Below are positions 1-11,529 of a stretch of 64,000 bases of DNA, in pieces. How positions within the stretch are numbered: position 1 is the stretch's first letter; every line of letters starts with the position of its first letter. This DNA comes from Punica granatum. Its lineage: Eukaryota; Streptophyta; Magnoliopsida; Myrtales; Lythraceae. The translations under genes and the position numbers were made by a program. The notes beneath the pieces were generated by a model. The model made no database searches and was not told the DNA's origin. It worked only from the letters and a program-made list of their open reading frames with translations. The stretch covers positions 16,067,001 through 16,131,000 of the forward strand of contig NC_045127.1 in NCBI RefSeq assembly GCF_007655135.1, written 5' to 3'.

Positions 1-1250
1 ATTTATTTTATTTGGTTGGACGGAATAAAAAAATTGTGAAAACCAAGAATACAATGTAAACAAGATAAAAAGACATAAATACTCATCTTTTTAAATATGT
101 TAAAATATTATATTAAATAGAATAAAAAATGCACTATTGAAGAAGACGAGCAATATATGGCTCCCTCGCCGCCCAAATCGTTCGCAAACAGGGTCAAGGT
201 TGACCTCCTACTCCCTAGCCCCAGCCTATCGACCTGTCTCCTCCACCTCTACCCGATCCCCCGGCGGCGTCTTCCTCTTTGGAGCCACTTGAGAGAACCT
301 CTTCTCTGCCCCAATCGAATGGCCGGCCGCTGGCAATTCGATCAAAGTGAAAGAGGCGACTCCACCCTCGACGGTGTCTCCGGTTTGCGAAGGCTTCGAC
401 GATTTTAGGATTCAAGGGTAGTAGCGAGACAAACCTAATTAGAATGGAGAATGGGGTAGAGAGCGAGCTTCGAACTTCGGCAGAGTAAGGGGAACGAGCT
501 TTAAGCGGGGAATGAGGGTGAAGAGTGAGCTTCGAGACGTCGAAGGAGGAATCGAAACCAGAGGAGGGATCGAGCACTTCTAGCTTTGGGTTTGCTCTGT
601 TGAACAGTCGAGAGAAGCATGAGAAGTGGATGGCATGAGATTGTAATAAGTGAAGAAACTTGATAGCATTTTCGGGTTTTCACACCTTTTTCCAAATGGA
701 CAATAGTTATTCTGGACATTCAAGGCAGACACACCTATTCCCTATGAAAGCCAGATTCCTATTTCGAATCGGAATAGCTATTTTGCATTTCAATGAACCA
801 AACATTAAAATGAGTATTTCGTACGGAATAAGTATTTCGTTCCTTATTATTTCAACCAAACATGCCCCAAGGGTTTATTGCCATATAATTGTCATGAAAG
901 AAAAAGAAAAGAAAAAAAAACATTAACAATTGGCTCCTCCATCTCAGCCCCCAAAGTCTCGCCTCAACAATCTAATCGGTTCCTTTTTTTAATTACATAA
1001 AAAAAAGGGAGGAAAAAAGTAATTGGTCTTTTTTTCTTTTTGGTGAATAAAAAGAAATTCGGGTAAAAAAACAAAAAAGAAAGGAAGAGATTTGAACCCT
1101 TTTTGTTTTTTTTGTTTTTCCTGCGGCGCTCTCCTCTCTCACTTCGCACTCCCATCCTCCGTCCATTCCCATCTCCTCCCTTCATCTCATCTCCTCTCTC
1201 TCTCTCTCTCTCTCTGCCTCCCACAGATCCGTGAAAGGAAAACCGGTTAA
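1..1250. other. Intergenic region upstream of the desaturase gene
   Basis: No gene is recognised here. Positions 130-600 are GC-richer than the flanks and hold only short open frames without family resemblance. Positions 680-870 are AT-rich and end in CCAAACATGCCCC, which resembles the terminus of small plant DNA transposons; a partner end (TTTGGTTGGACGGAATAA near position 10) may lie at the window edge, so an element could be cut by the window start. A (CT)n run lies at 1193-1216. Confidence 0.4.
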
Positions 1251-1273
1251 CTTCTCAGAGGTGGAAAAAAGAT

Positions 1274-1280
1274 TATATAA
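1274..1280 (+). promoter_or_regulatory. TATA box of the sphingolipid desaturase gene
   Basis: TATATAA lies about 300 bases before the start codon, directly after a long AG/T-rich stretch. A transcript starting about 30 bases downstream would have a 5' leader of roughly 280 bases rich in CT/GA repeats. The assignment is inferred from motif and position. Confidence 0.55.
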
Positions 1281-1468
1281 AGTCTCAATCAATCTTTGCT
1301 TTGCTCCTTAAAGAAACCTTCAATAATGGCGACAGCCTGAACCAGTCAGTGAGTGAAAGAGGGATAATAAGAAGGGTAGATGAAATCACCCGACTCACAA
1401 ATCCTCTCTCACCAAAAACCGCTTCTCTCCCTACCCCTACCCTCAAAATATCTCATTTCATATTTTAC

Positions 1469-1519
1469 ACGCACACACACACATATATATATATGTAGTG
1501 AGATAAGGATAGTGAGGTA

Positions 1520-1551
<32 letters not shown>
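1469..1551 (+). repeat. Compound CA/TA/GA microsatellite in the 5' leader
   Basis: A CA run, then a TA run, then an interrupted GA run stand just upstream of the start codon at 1584. They are expected to lie inside the transcribed leader. Length variation here could differ between individuals. Confidence 0.8.
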
Positions 1552-1552
<1 letters not shown>

Positions 1553-1583
1553 TGATTCTCCTTCTCCATCAATCCCCAGATCC

Positions 1584-2924
1584 ATGGAGTCAAGAAAGCT
1601 CATCTCCCTTCAGGAGCTGTCGGGCCACAGCAAGCCCGAAGATCTCTGGATCTCGATTCAGGGCAAGGTCTACGACGTCACCCACTGGGCCAAATCCCAC
1701 CCCGGCGGCGCATCCCCCCTCCACAGCCTCGCCGGCCAGGACGTCACCGACGCCTTCGTCGCCTACCACCCCGCCACCGCCTGGCGCCACCTCGACCCCT
1801 TCTTCACCGGCTACTACCTCCGCGACTACTCCGTCTGCGACGCCTCCAAGGACTACCGCAAGCTCGTCTACGAGTTCACCAAGATGGGTCTCTTCGACAG
1901 GAAGGGCCACGTCACCTTCGTCACCCTCCTCTTCATGGCAGTGCTGTTCGTGTCCAGCGTGGTCGGGGTGCTCCGGTCCGACACCTGGTGGGTGCACCTG
2001 CTCTGCGGCGGGGCGATGGGATTCCTGTGGATCCAGTCCGGGTGGATCGGGCACGACTCCGGCCACTACCGTATTATTAGCAACCCGAGGATTAACCGAT
2101 TCGCGCAGGTCCTCACCGGGAATTGCCTCACTGGGATCAGCATTGCATGGTGGAAGTGGAACCACAATGCCCACCACATTGCCTGCAACAGCCTCGAGTT
2201 CGATCCCGACCTCCAGCACATGCCCTTCTTCGCCGTCTCCTCCAAGTTCTTCGGCTCCCTGACCTCCTACTTCTACGAGCGCAAGATGAACTTCGACCCT
2301 GTCACCCGATTCCTGGTCAGCCACCAGCACTGGACGTTCTACCCCGTGATGTGCTTCGCAAGGATCAACCTTTGGGCTCAGTCCTTCATACTGCTTCTAT
2401 CGAAGAGGCGGGTGCCGTACCGGGGCCAGGAGATCCTAGGCATCCTCATGTTCTGGATTTGGTACCCGATGCTTGTTTCCTGCCTACCCAATTGGTGGGA
2501 GAGGGTCATGTTCGTGGTCGCGAGCTTCGTCATCACAGGGATCCAGCACGTCCAGTTCTGCCTCAACCACTTCTCGTCGAGCGTCTACGTGGGGCCACCC
2601 AGCGGTAACGACTGGTTCGAGAAGCAGACACAAGGGACCCTTGATATCAAATGCTCGCCATGGATGGACTGGTTCCATGGTGGGCTCCAGTTCCAGGTCG
2701 CGCACCACCTCTTCCCTCGACTTCCTCGTTGCCAACTCAGGAAGGTTTCCCCCTTGGTGCAGGAGCTCTGCAAGAAGCATAACTTGCCCTACAACAGCGA
2801 GTCTTTCTGGAAGGCCAATGCCATGACTGTCTCGACCCTTAGGACCGCCGCCCTTCAGGCTCGTGACCTGACCAGCCCTGTCCCGAGGAATCTTGTCTGG
2901 GAAGCCGTGAACACTTACGGGTGA
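1584..2924 (+). CDS. SLD: Delta-8 sphingolipid long-chain base desaturase
   Basis: This 446-residue protein is an endoplasmic-reticulum cytochrome b5-fusion desaturase that puts the delta-8 double bond into the long-chain base of plant sphingolipids, using electrons from its own b5 domain. The N-terminal b5 domain covers about residues 5-80, with the haem motif HPGG at 39-42. The di-iron histidine boxes are HDSGH (157-161), HNAHH (194-198) and QVAHH (371-375); Gln in place of the first His of the third box marks the front-end/sphingolipid class. Hydrophobic segments lie near 112-150 and 285-325. The gene has no intron and the length fits the family (about 450). The first half uses almost only codons ending in G or C, unlike the rest of the window. 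The start is the first in-frame ATG, followed directly by the b5 fold. Separation from delta-6 acyl desaturases rests on family memory. Confidence 0.95.
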   Translation: MESRKLISLQELSGHSKPEDLWISIQGKVYDVTHWAKSHPGGASPLHSLAGQDVTDAFVAYHPATAWRHLDPFFTGYYLRDYSVCDASKDYRKLVYEFTKMGLFDRKGHVTFVTLLFMAVLFVSSVVGVLRSDTWWVHLLCGGAMGFLWIQSGWIGHDSGHYRIISNPRINRFAQVLTGNCLTGISIAWWKWNHNAHHIACNSLEFDPDLQHMPFFAVSSKFFGSLTSYFYERKMNFDPVTRFLVSHQHWTFYPVMCFARINLWAQSFILLLSKRRVPYRGQEILGILMFWIWYPMLVSCLPNWWERVMFVVASFVITGIQHVQFCLNHFSSSVYVGPPSGNDWFEKQTQGTLDIKCSPWMDWFHGGLQFQVAHHLFPRLPRCQLRKVSPLVQELCKKHNLPYNSESFWKANAMTVSTLRTAALQARDLTSPVPRNLVWEAVNTYG

Positions 2925-4491
2925 AATCCCTCAAGGGTGGATCTTCGTCCCAGATTTTTCGATATCAAGGTCTCTCTTGTGGTGATATTGATGCATTGAT
3001 TTCTGAGGGTGATGGCTTCAAAACATTTTCATTATTGCTTGGAGTTGGAGGGTCAGTCGTTTCGGTTTCCTTCAGCCTCGTCACCCGAAAATGCCGGTGA
3101 GGTTACTGCAATGGAGAGAGTTAACAGGCGGCCCGGTATTTCGGTTTATATTCATGTCTATATAATTTGATGAACTTCAGTCTTGTTCCGGATAAATGGA
3201 GGTAGACATTTGATAGTGATAGTTTCCATTCGTACTGGGAAGTATTCTTCAAGTTTATGTTCTATCTTCTTCTTGTTGATTTAACTTTTATCTCATCAGT
3301 TATGCCCTTATGAGAGTTTGGATTTTGTTCTGTTTAGGATCAAACTGCGGTTCGGATCTGTTTCATTTGATTCCATAATCCAATCAACGTGGTTTTTCAT
3401 TGCATAATGCAGCCTTTGCCTTACATTTCAGCACATTTTTCAGTCAGTTGAGTAGTCGAAAATGCAATTTCAGTTGCTGTTTTCCGGAATGAGCATTTTC
3501 TTGGAGTCACTTTCCGCAAGGAACCAAACCCATCGGGATCAGTTATTTATCGTTCCATTTACAGGGAGAAGAGATTGTAGGCAGAGAGTGTGGTCCACAA
3601 CCTTTGTACAAGGAGATGGAGATGCCGCGAATGGAACTTCAAACAGGACCCACTCCATTTCATATAGCACTTCGATTCTATTTTGGTTCTGTCTTACCAA
3701 ACATGACCTCGCAGCCTTACGCTTGAACGCAGGAGTCATGGTTGATTAAGATTTTATTTTTATCATACAGCTGCAACACAGCTGTTCTGAGCTGGCCTTT
3801 GCTAGGATAGGCAATGTAATGATGAGGAATTGTTTGTGATTATTCTCTTCAAAGTGGAAATGAGTTCATGGTTTGCCCGGGCCATAGTCCGACCGTGAAT
3901 CGAATCCCAGGAGTATTAAATGTTGTCAATTAGTTCCTGTGAAGGGACAGATATCCACAAATTTTATTCGATCCCTAATGGTCTGGAAATTGTTATCAAA
4001 ATGCTGATAGTGGTCTGGGCTACGATGCAGGGCCCTTGGTATGCAAAATATTGATCAGCTTTCCTTCGGGAGAATGAGAAGATGTGATTTCTGATTCTGC
4101 AAACCACAGAATCCTGTGAATCGAATGCACTAGAACATTCGTTTCGGTCCTGATGTTTTGAATCCAAGGTATGTAAATCTTGGATATTCATTCCGCTTTC
4201 CACGGGGATTCAGTTTTACCACTTAAGTGCTAAAAGAAGCAAAGAGTTCGACCCAACTCATCGTGACTGAGCTGTGATTGAATGTTTGCAGAGAACATGA
4301 AGTTAATCCATTATTTTTTTCATATAAAGAGCATAAATATTGTCGAAGCTAGGAGTCATACAAAATACTAAACATTGCCTCACCTTCTGGCTATACACAT
4401 GAATAATCTATAACATAGAATGAGGATTGCACATCAGCTATAGGATCATGAACTAACTCCATTCCACGATAAGCTCATAGCTCAGAATCAA
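2925..4491. other. 3' ends and spacer between two convergent genes
   Basis: The desaturase (+) and the receptor kinase (-) converge here. The first several hundred bases probably hold the desaturase 3' UTR; bases close to 4491 are the kinase 3' UTR. The small open frames inside have no recognisable family features. Nothing else is seen. Confidence 0.6.
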
Positions 4492-6674
4492 TCAGGAAGC
4501 ACTCTCTGAAATAGCCGGGGACGAATCCGAGGAAAGACCATCCAAAGCGTTATTAGCAAGGCCTTCACTTCCTCCATTTTCTTTTATATCTTTGATCATT
4601 CTATAGATGGTTCCCATCTTAGGGCGGTCCCCAGGGGCCGAGGTCAGGCACAGCTGGGCTACCTGCAGAACGGCTGCCATCTCTGCCTCCACCACCTCTC
4701 TCTCCCCTGACAGAAACACTTCAAAATCAAACACGTCCTTGCCTGATCCTCGTCTCTCAGAGACTTGGCTGACCCAATTTACTAGGCTCGTCTCTCCCTC
4801 CCCCATGGCTGCTTTCCCTGTCAAGATCTCCAGGAGGACGACCCCGAAGCTAGAGACATCGAAATGCTGAGTGTACTTAGGATAAAAGTTGCTTTCACCA
4901 ATGTGGCCCTTCGGGTTGAGTTCTGGGGCCTGGTTCGGATCATTTGATGGTTGAGCTGGGAAGAGGAGGGCGAGCCCCACATCGGAGATGAGGGCATTTC
5001 CTGAGTGATCAATGACGATGTTCGAGGTTGTGAGGTGGCCGTGGAAGAGCTTGGCCTTGCTGTGTTGGTGGAGGAAAGCGAGGCCTCTTGCTATATCAGA
5101 AGCTAGCTTCATCCTCGTACTCCAATCGACAGGAATTCTCCCTGGTCCTCGGTTCTCTGCAACGAAAACACAAGATTGTCAGCTCGGGAATTGCTCACCA
5201 AGACCACAAACTAACTGATGCTTATTCAAGTATAAAACTCGAGAAAGAACATTGGGACGCCAGGCATGTAAAACTTGAACACGAACATGGACAATCGTAA
5301 GATAAAAATAGTACCATGTAACAGAGAGTACAAGCTCCCATTGGGAAGATAATCATAGACCAGAAGCAGCTCTTCCATGGAGTGACAGCATGCCCTGAGG
5401 CTCACCAAATTCGGGTGCCTTAGCTTGCCGATAATCTTCAACCGATTGTTGATCTCCCTCCTTCGCCTCGCCCCCTGCCACCGTCCCAGCTTCACCCTCT
5501 TCACCACCAACACTGTTCCTCCGGCAGCACCTTTGCTGCCCTCCACCACCACCTTGTAGGTGGTTCCGACATTTCCCTTTCCCAGCAGCTCCGCCGATGC
5601 CTGCAGCAGGTCCTCCACTTGATGGAAACCCCTGCACCCTTCGAATGCCACCATCTCTCCCTGGCAGTCCGAATTTTTTATGCTAATGGCAGAGCGATCC
5701 CATAGGGCCCGATCAAGGATCCCCCAAGCCACACCAGGCCCTCCCTTGCTGGCTGAGCCGCTGTTTCGGCGATTCTTGCAACAGCACCAGGTGATGGTCA
5801 TGATTGCTCCGAGCACTGCAGCTGCATCAACTGCTATGAATGCTAGCAGCTTCGTACGGTCTCTGGAATGGCGCATTTTGGGGGCAGAAACAGCGGATGG
5901 CTTTTCTTCCGGTTGAGTAATTTCTTTGTGGTGCGAGCAGTTGCATGGCATGGGCTTCCCGCAGAGGTCTTTGTTGCCAGCATAAGCCGTCGCCGGGAAG
6001 CGGGACAGCCACGCGGGGATTTCACCAGTGAGCTGGTTGTCCGAGACATTGAAATCAGAGATCGAAGTGGACAGGTTGGCCGGGCTGAGAGCTCCTACAA
6101 ACGAGTTATGCTCGAGGCGCAGAGTCAGCAGACGGGGCAGCCGGGATAACTCCCTGAGTGGAATCTTGCCGGAGAAGTTGTTGTGCGAGAGGTTCACGCG
6201 CCGTAGACGTCGAAGGCGGCCTATCCCATGCGGGAACTCCCCGGAAAACTCATTGTGGGAGAGGTGGAGCTGCTTGAGGTTAGGCCATAACGAAAGGTCG
6301 ATGGGAAAGGACGAGAAGCGGTTGATCTTGAGGCTGAGGATTCGGAGCTCAGTGAGCCATCCCAGAGGATGGAGATCGCCAGCGAGGCCAAGGTTCTCGA
6401 GGAAGAGACGGGTGACCCGGCGAGTGGATGGATCGCAGGTTACTCCGAGCCAAGAGCCGAGGCAGGGGCCCGAGGAGTTATCCCAGCTGGAAAGCGGGCT
6501 GTGACCTGGATTGGCAGAGCCGCCGAGAGACGACTTGAAGGCCAAGAGGGCGGGAGCGTCCGGGGAGTCGGAGAGGGAGAGGGAGAGGGAGAGGGAGAGG
6601 GAGAGGGAGAAGAGGACAGGGTGGAAGACAAAGACAAAGACGCAAAGAGAGAATCCATTGTTGTTAGTTTGCAT
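4492..6674 (-). CDS. LRR receptor-like kinase, subfamily III type, probable pseudokinase
   Basis: Two exons (6674-5315 and 5156-4492) joined across a 158-bp GT-AG intron give about 674 residues. Order: signal peptide with an SL-repeat (residues 8-35), LRR N-cap ending GVTC (about 77-80), four to five leucine-rich repeats (about 85-225), CGKPMPC cap, transmembrane helix (about 275-297), then a kinase-like domain from about 350. The intron interrupts the codon just after LLH, as is usual in LRR-III kinases. The glycine loop GKGNVG (365-370) and VVK lysine (392) are present, but the catalytic HRD is HGH (492-494) and DFG is DVG (512-514), so phosphotransfer is unlikely. Such plasma-membrane receptors usually act as scaffolds with active co-receptors. 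The ligand is unknown. The stop is followed by no further domain. Confidence 0.9.
6571..6612 (-). repeat. Hexamer microsatellite coding for the signal-peptide SL repeat
   Basis: Tandem GAGAGG on the plus strand reads TCCCTC on the coding strand and encodes alternating Ser-Leu in the signal peptide of the receptor-like kinase. The six-base period keeps the reading frame when copies are gained or lost. Confidence 0.9.
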
Positions 6675-8140
6675 TTCTTCTGTGGGGGAGCAGGGGGGAG
6701 GAAGGGGATATGAATAAAAGGGAAGGAAGGAGCAAACCTTAGCAAGTGCCTAACTGTCTCTGAAGAGGCAGAACACTGACCGTTGGGACCAGAAATTATT
6801 CATTCGGGCGGGCGGCCATTATTCTGTCACTTGTGGTCACTGGTCACTGACATTTATTATTTAGGGTTAATTACTCCAGCGATACAAAAGATTTGTACGA
6901 ATATAACACTTTGATACAGAAAGAATTTTTCGTAACAATTTGATACAAAACATTTGAATTTGTTCCGTTATTTGCCCCTCTAATATTGTCACCACTTGTT
7001 GACGGGGCAAATGATATTTCAACCCACACCTGACTAGCGCAAACTTTAAAATAAAATGTATATTCTTTAATTTTAAAATATAAAATGTAACTAAGAAACT
7101 AAAAAACCACTTTATCCTCTCTGCCCATAGCTCACTGTGATCGGAAGCTCGTTCCGGCAACTCGTCAATCATCCTAGCTCTCTGTCTCCTTCTCCATCTT
7201 CCTCACTTTGTTTCTTTTAAACATATTTTCGAGTAAATCAGAATGACCTCAAGATATTTGTCATCGATCTTCGAAATTCAATTTTTAAATTAAATTTCAG
7301 CTGTATTACGGGTAGAGGCACCCTGCTGGCAACCCCACCCTCCACCAAGCTCGTCAACCGGACTTCACCCATCGACCAAGGGTGGTGTTGCCGGCAAGGT
7401 GCCCCAACCCTGACCCAAGATATCTCGAGAGATCTAGTTCAGGATGGGGCTGCCGGCAGGAATGCCCACCCCGATTAAGTCCAAATATACTTAAAAAGAA
7501 AAAGAAAGAGGAGCCCAGATTACTCATAAAAGATATCATGCATTACTCATGTGGTAATACCAATTCGTTTATTCCCAAATCCTCCCCCTCCCAGAGACAT
7601 ATATCATATGCAATTGCTCTCGCAACAGAATTTTGCAAATCCTTCGTAAAACCAAAGCAACTTCCCAGTAATCTTATTCGGGTTGGCTAACTGGCCTTTT
7701 TTTATAATTCGATCATTATGCATTCATAAATCCTTACTAATTTCTACGTTCTCATGTTCCCAAAAGGATACTGATTCATTAAAGTATTTCTAAAATTTTA
7801 TTGCATGCAAAATCAGTAATTTCTCCTATATACTGAAATTCACCTAGCTTCATCACCCGATCAATAAGATCATATATTATTTGCCATTACAACAATTTGA
7901 TTGCTACATTGCTCTACTACGCCACTTCCATCCCTCTTAAAGGACAACCAACTCTGTGCTTCTGAACGCCATCTACGGCTCATTCAAGATCCCAATATCC
8001 CATTTAACAACGGAAATATATTTCCCGCAGACATCAAACTTAAGTCCTATAAAAGACAACACAATATGTGGCGAGCCTTCAACATGTGCGCTACAGTGAG
8101 AATTTAGAATAAAGGTTATACAAGCGAGGACTCTTATCCT
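6675..8140. other. Intergenic: kinase promoter side and 3' flank of the MLF gene
   Basis: Upstream flank of the receptor kinase and downstream flank of the MLF gene, which run in the same direction. A short GC-rich island (7310-7480) with CTGCCGGCA motifs ends in an A-rich run, unlike the AT-rich surroundings. No gene or RNA is recognised. Confidence 0.5.
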
Positions 8141-9676
8141 CTACTGGCCTCTAGTTTTCCCTTGAGATCGACCGCCCTTTCTGCTGGTTTCTGGCTTCAC
8201 CTTACCAGAGGCCTGTTTGAAAGGTGGCTTAGCACCCTCAATAGTCTGCTGAGCAACCTTTGGAGCTGCACGGTCTGTTGATGGAAGGGCCCAAGCTCCC
8301 CTACTGCTGCTGCCTCCTGAAAATGAAATTGGCATAAGCCAAAATTAAAAACAAAGGCCATATAACGCAGAGGGAAATAGAAACCCGTGTGGGAGCTGGG
8401 GAAACAATACATACCGTGACCATTGTAGCTGTTAGAATGATCAGTCCAGCCAGGAAGATGCTTTCTGGCATTTCCTTTCCAAGCTTCCTCAAATCCCACC
8501 AGATCATCTAGAGAGATTAACCAAAACTCACTTATTAATTCTGTAAACATTATGATGATCATTATCAAGGATGTTAAGCATCCACATACCTTGATTAAGA
8601 TTGTGCAGGGTCTCCATTGCATCTACCCTACCATCTGACTTAAGTTTCCTCATCACAGAATGGCCCTGAAAGAAGGAACGCGAAAATTCCTTCACTAGGT
8701 ACACACTGTATGCACATACATCTGGACTAATATTTGTTTAATGAGATGAAAAGAAAGATGATCACTTGAATGTTAAGCGCATACCCTATTGTTAAGTCCA
8801 CGTGAAACCCTATGAGCTGCTTCCAATGTAGAGCTGTCAGCCTCTTTACTCTCTTCAAATGACACCTACATCACAACAGAGCACATGAGTAACAGTGGCA
8901 ACTTGCAAAAGTACGGTCTTTCTGGGGCCAGAAGACCCCATCTTGATCCAAGATTCTATCTACACTTACCCCATCACTTCCCGTCCTCCTTGTTGTAGAT
9001 GAGGTATAATAAGCACCATTGGCACCACCATATGTCACAGTGGAGCTTTGAAAAGTATAACTATGACCTTGTGGTTGAGAAGTCCCCTGAATGTGCCTGT
9101 TTATGTGCCCATCCCAAGACTGAACATGACTCCTCGATCTCCCTGCCATGAGAAAGGAAAAGAGATCGCATTTCCTTTAATTGAATATATATATATACAT
9201 ATATATATAGAGATATATATATATCATAAGAAAAGTATGTTAACGTAGAAGAGAAAAGTTGGCACTGCACCTTCATCTTCCTCACGTCGACCCTCAAGCT
9301 GAAGGCCATCAGTGGACCTAGCATGCTTCCTGGGGTTTCCTTTTCTCTCCCGTTCTGCTTCTTGCTCATCATCCGAGTTCAATTCTTCAATAATAGGGCC
9401 CCTTGACCTCTTTTGCTGTGGAGGATTATGCTCAATAAATCCACCAGGATGCAAGTCCATGAAAGGACTTCTTGGCATAGAACCTAAGAAGCTTGATCCA
9501 AACATGCCACCAAATGGCTGTGTAAAGAAAGGGTCATCAAATGGATCTCTTCCACCAAAGAAACTAGAAATTAGACTCCTCTGACCACCAAAGCCGCCAA
9601 AAGGGCTGCCAAAAGGACCACCAAAAGGACCACCAAAATCCATGAATGGATCTCGACCACCTCTGTTGCCCTGCAT
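8141..9676 (-). CDS. Myeloid leukemia factor family protein (Mlf1IP domain)
   Basis: Six exons read on the minus strand: 9676-9271, 9142-8970, 8865-8785, 8665-8590, 8507-8415 and 8316-8141. They splice in frame with GT-AG junctions to about 334 residues. Exon 1 is rich in Gly-Phe-Pro (DPF, GGPFG and PFFTQPFGG motifs), then a charged SDDEQEAERERK stretch. Exons 2-4 carry the conserved core, with RSRSHVQSWDGH, SYTFQSSTVTYGG, EADSSTLEAAHRVSRGLNNR and GHSVMRKL. The C terminus is basic and low complexity. The family is conserved from animals to plants, where members are little studied; animal proteins act in transcription and protein-aggregate control, so a nuclear/cytosolic adaptor role is an inference. 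The start is the first ATG, 14 bases after a likely 5'-UTR splice acceptor. Confidence 0.88.
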
Positions 9677-9690
9677 CTTGTGGAATACCC

Positions 9691-11061
9691 CTGGAAAAAA
9701 CAGTAAAAGTCATGAACAAGACATCCACCACAACTTCATTAACAGATAGCAGAAACATGCAGTCAACGCTCTCCAAAGACTCTAAAACAATGCTGACTAA
9801 CAAGTTCAGTAGGACTCCAAGCACACAAAGAATAGGGATAGCATAAATATCATAAACCAAAATCATCAAAAGAAAGAAAAGGAAAAAACTTTGTATAGAT
9901 GTAGAAAGCGATCTCTCTTAACTACAGTCAGTAGGAACCAGATATAAACTTGTAAAGGTGTTTGACCCGTCTAATTCTAAACCAAGTCAATGGAGCTAAA
10001 CTGAGATGCATCTAGGTAGATACAATGCATACTGACAACTCTCCATACAGCATAAAAGTACCCAACTGTGTCTCAAGATAATATATCTGAGCTTAGCAAC
10101 AGCTCTCCTCAATAAGAGTTCAGATAGAACCAATCTAACTAAGTTGGAACCACTACTCATGTTCATGGTATGTCCAGTCAACTAGATCGCGTTATTCCAG
10201 ACACAGAATTTGAGTTGCACATGTTGGGAAAAGAATGTCTCAGCCAGTATCCTATAATCAAATTTACATCTTTACCATCAAAAGAAAGTCCCAGACGTTG
10301 CGATTATCATGATATAGACAAGCCACACGCCCTCATGTAACACGTAGTGGTGGCTAGTGGGTTCAAAATATTAACATATAGTAGTCTTATAATCATTATA
10401 ATCAAACTACCATCTTATCCGCTGTCATATGAGGCTAGCATCATGAATACATACTCTATTTCCATATCAATGTCAATTCAAATTACTTATCCCCCCCACC
10501 CAAAAAAAAAGAAGAAGAAGAAGAAAAGCCAACAGGTCGAATTGAACTTCATGATCTAAACGAATTGGATCGAATGATTTATTCTTACAACCTCCAAGGA
10601 CCATAATTAGTAACCTAATGGGATCCAAGTAAACATAACAGAGCACATGTAATCAGGACAGTATGAACAGTTCAGCAAATATTTTGAAAAAAACTAAACT
10701 GATAATAAATTGGCAAATATTTTTGACAAAACTAGATGATCGACAAATTGTTAGCTTCAACAAGTTGTATGCCGGCAAAAGTGATGGAAACCAAAGGCGA
10801 TCAATGTCAACTAAGTCAGAAACGCAAAGATGATGGAGAACAAACAATCCTAAGATACAGAGAAAACATATAAAATTCACTGTAAAAGGAGAAGGAAAGC
10901 AATTCAATGCGAACCGTCACTATCAAGCATAGGTGAGCCAAACTGCATCAAGAGAAAAACGCAGAGTTCTACCCAAGCACATGCTAAGCAAAACCTAAAC
11001 GATCGGCCCATTCGGGCGGCCAAATTGGTTAGGAAAGCAGAAAATCAGCAGGCTCGCTCAC
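9691..11061 (-). other. Probable 5'-UTR intron of the MLF gene
   Basis: On the minus strand a GTGAGCGA donor at 11061 follows a GC-rich candidate first exon (about 11062-11180), and a TTTTTTCCAG acceptor ends at 9691, 14 bases before the MLF start. The intervening 1371 bases have no convincing coding potential. Long leader introns are common in housekeeping plant genes and often raise expression; the role here is an inference. Confidence 0.6.
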
Positions 11062-11260
11062 CAAACAGAAGCGATTTCCGGCTGTGGAGTGGCGGAGGAA
11101 TCGGGGGAGATTTTCCGATCAGAAGGATGATACCTCAACCCTAAACTGAAGCTGCTTGCTTAAATGGAGGGAAGGGGATCAGAGAGGGAAGTTTCTGGAT
11201 GGATTGATCAAAGGGAAAAGTCTGGGGGTCCGGTGGCTGTTCCGTTCCGCCAGGTGTCCC

Positions 11261-11298
11261 TTTACCGGTTGACCGGTTCTAACCGGTCAACTGGTAAA
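11261..11298. repeat. Near-perfect 18-bp inverted repeat upstream of the MLF gene
   Basis: Left arm TTTACCGGTTGACCGGTT, two-base spacer, then right arm AACCGGTCAACTGGTAAA. The arms are complementary at 17 of 18 positions. It lies about 100 bases upstream of the likely MLF transcript start and just before the AT-rich satellite flank. It could be a dimeric factor site, because CCGGTT and TTGACC (W-box-like TTGAC core) are both present, or a transposon footprint. Confidence 0.85.
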
Positions 11299-11529
11299 TC
11301 AACTTTTTTTTATTTAGTTTTTATATAAAAGCAAATAATGAATGAAAAAATTGCAGATTTATTTTTAAAAAATAATCAAATAAAATTTTAAAAAGAAAAT
11401 AAAAATTGGAAATGAATAGAAATAAAATTTATTTAGATATTACAAAAAAGTCGTACCGAATTGAAATAACAATTACAAAATATAGATTATTATAAAATTT
11501 GATCTATGTCATATATTCAGTAGAATAAG

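Noticed and set aside
215..577. 120-residue minus-strand frame near the window start
   Set aside because: Low-complexity Ser/Arg/Gly composition and no family features; not supported as a gene.
1552..2262. 236-residue open frame overlapping the desaturase
   Set aside because: It is a shadow in another frame, made of Ser/Pro/Thr by the GC-rich codons of the real gene.
3870..3920. Sequence resembling a tRNA T-arm (GAATCGAATCCC)
   Set aside because: No matching acceptor, D or anticodon arms could be found around it.
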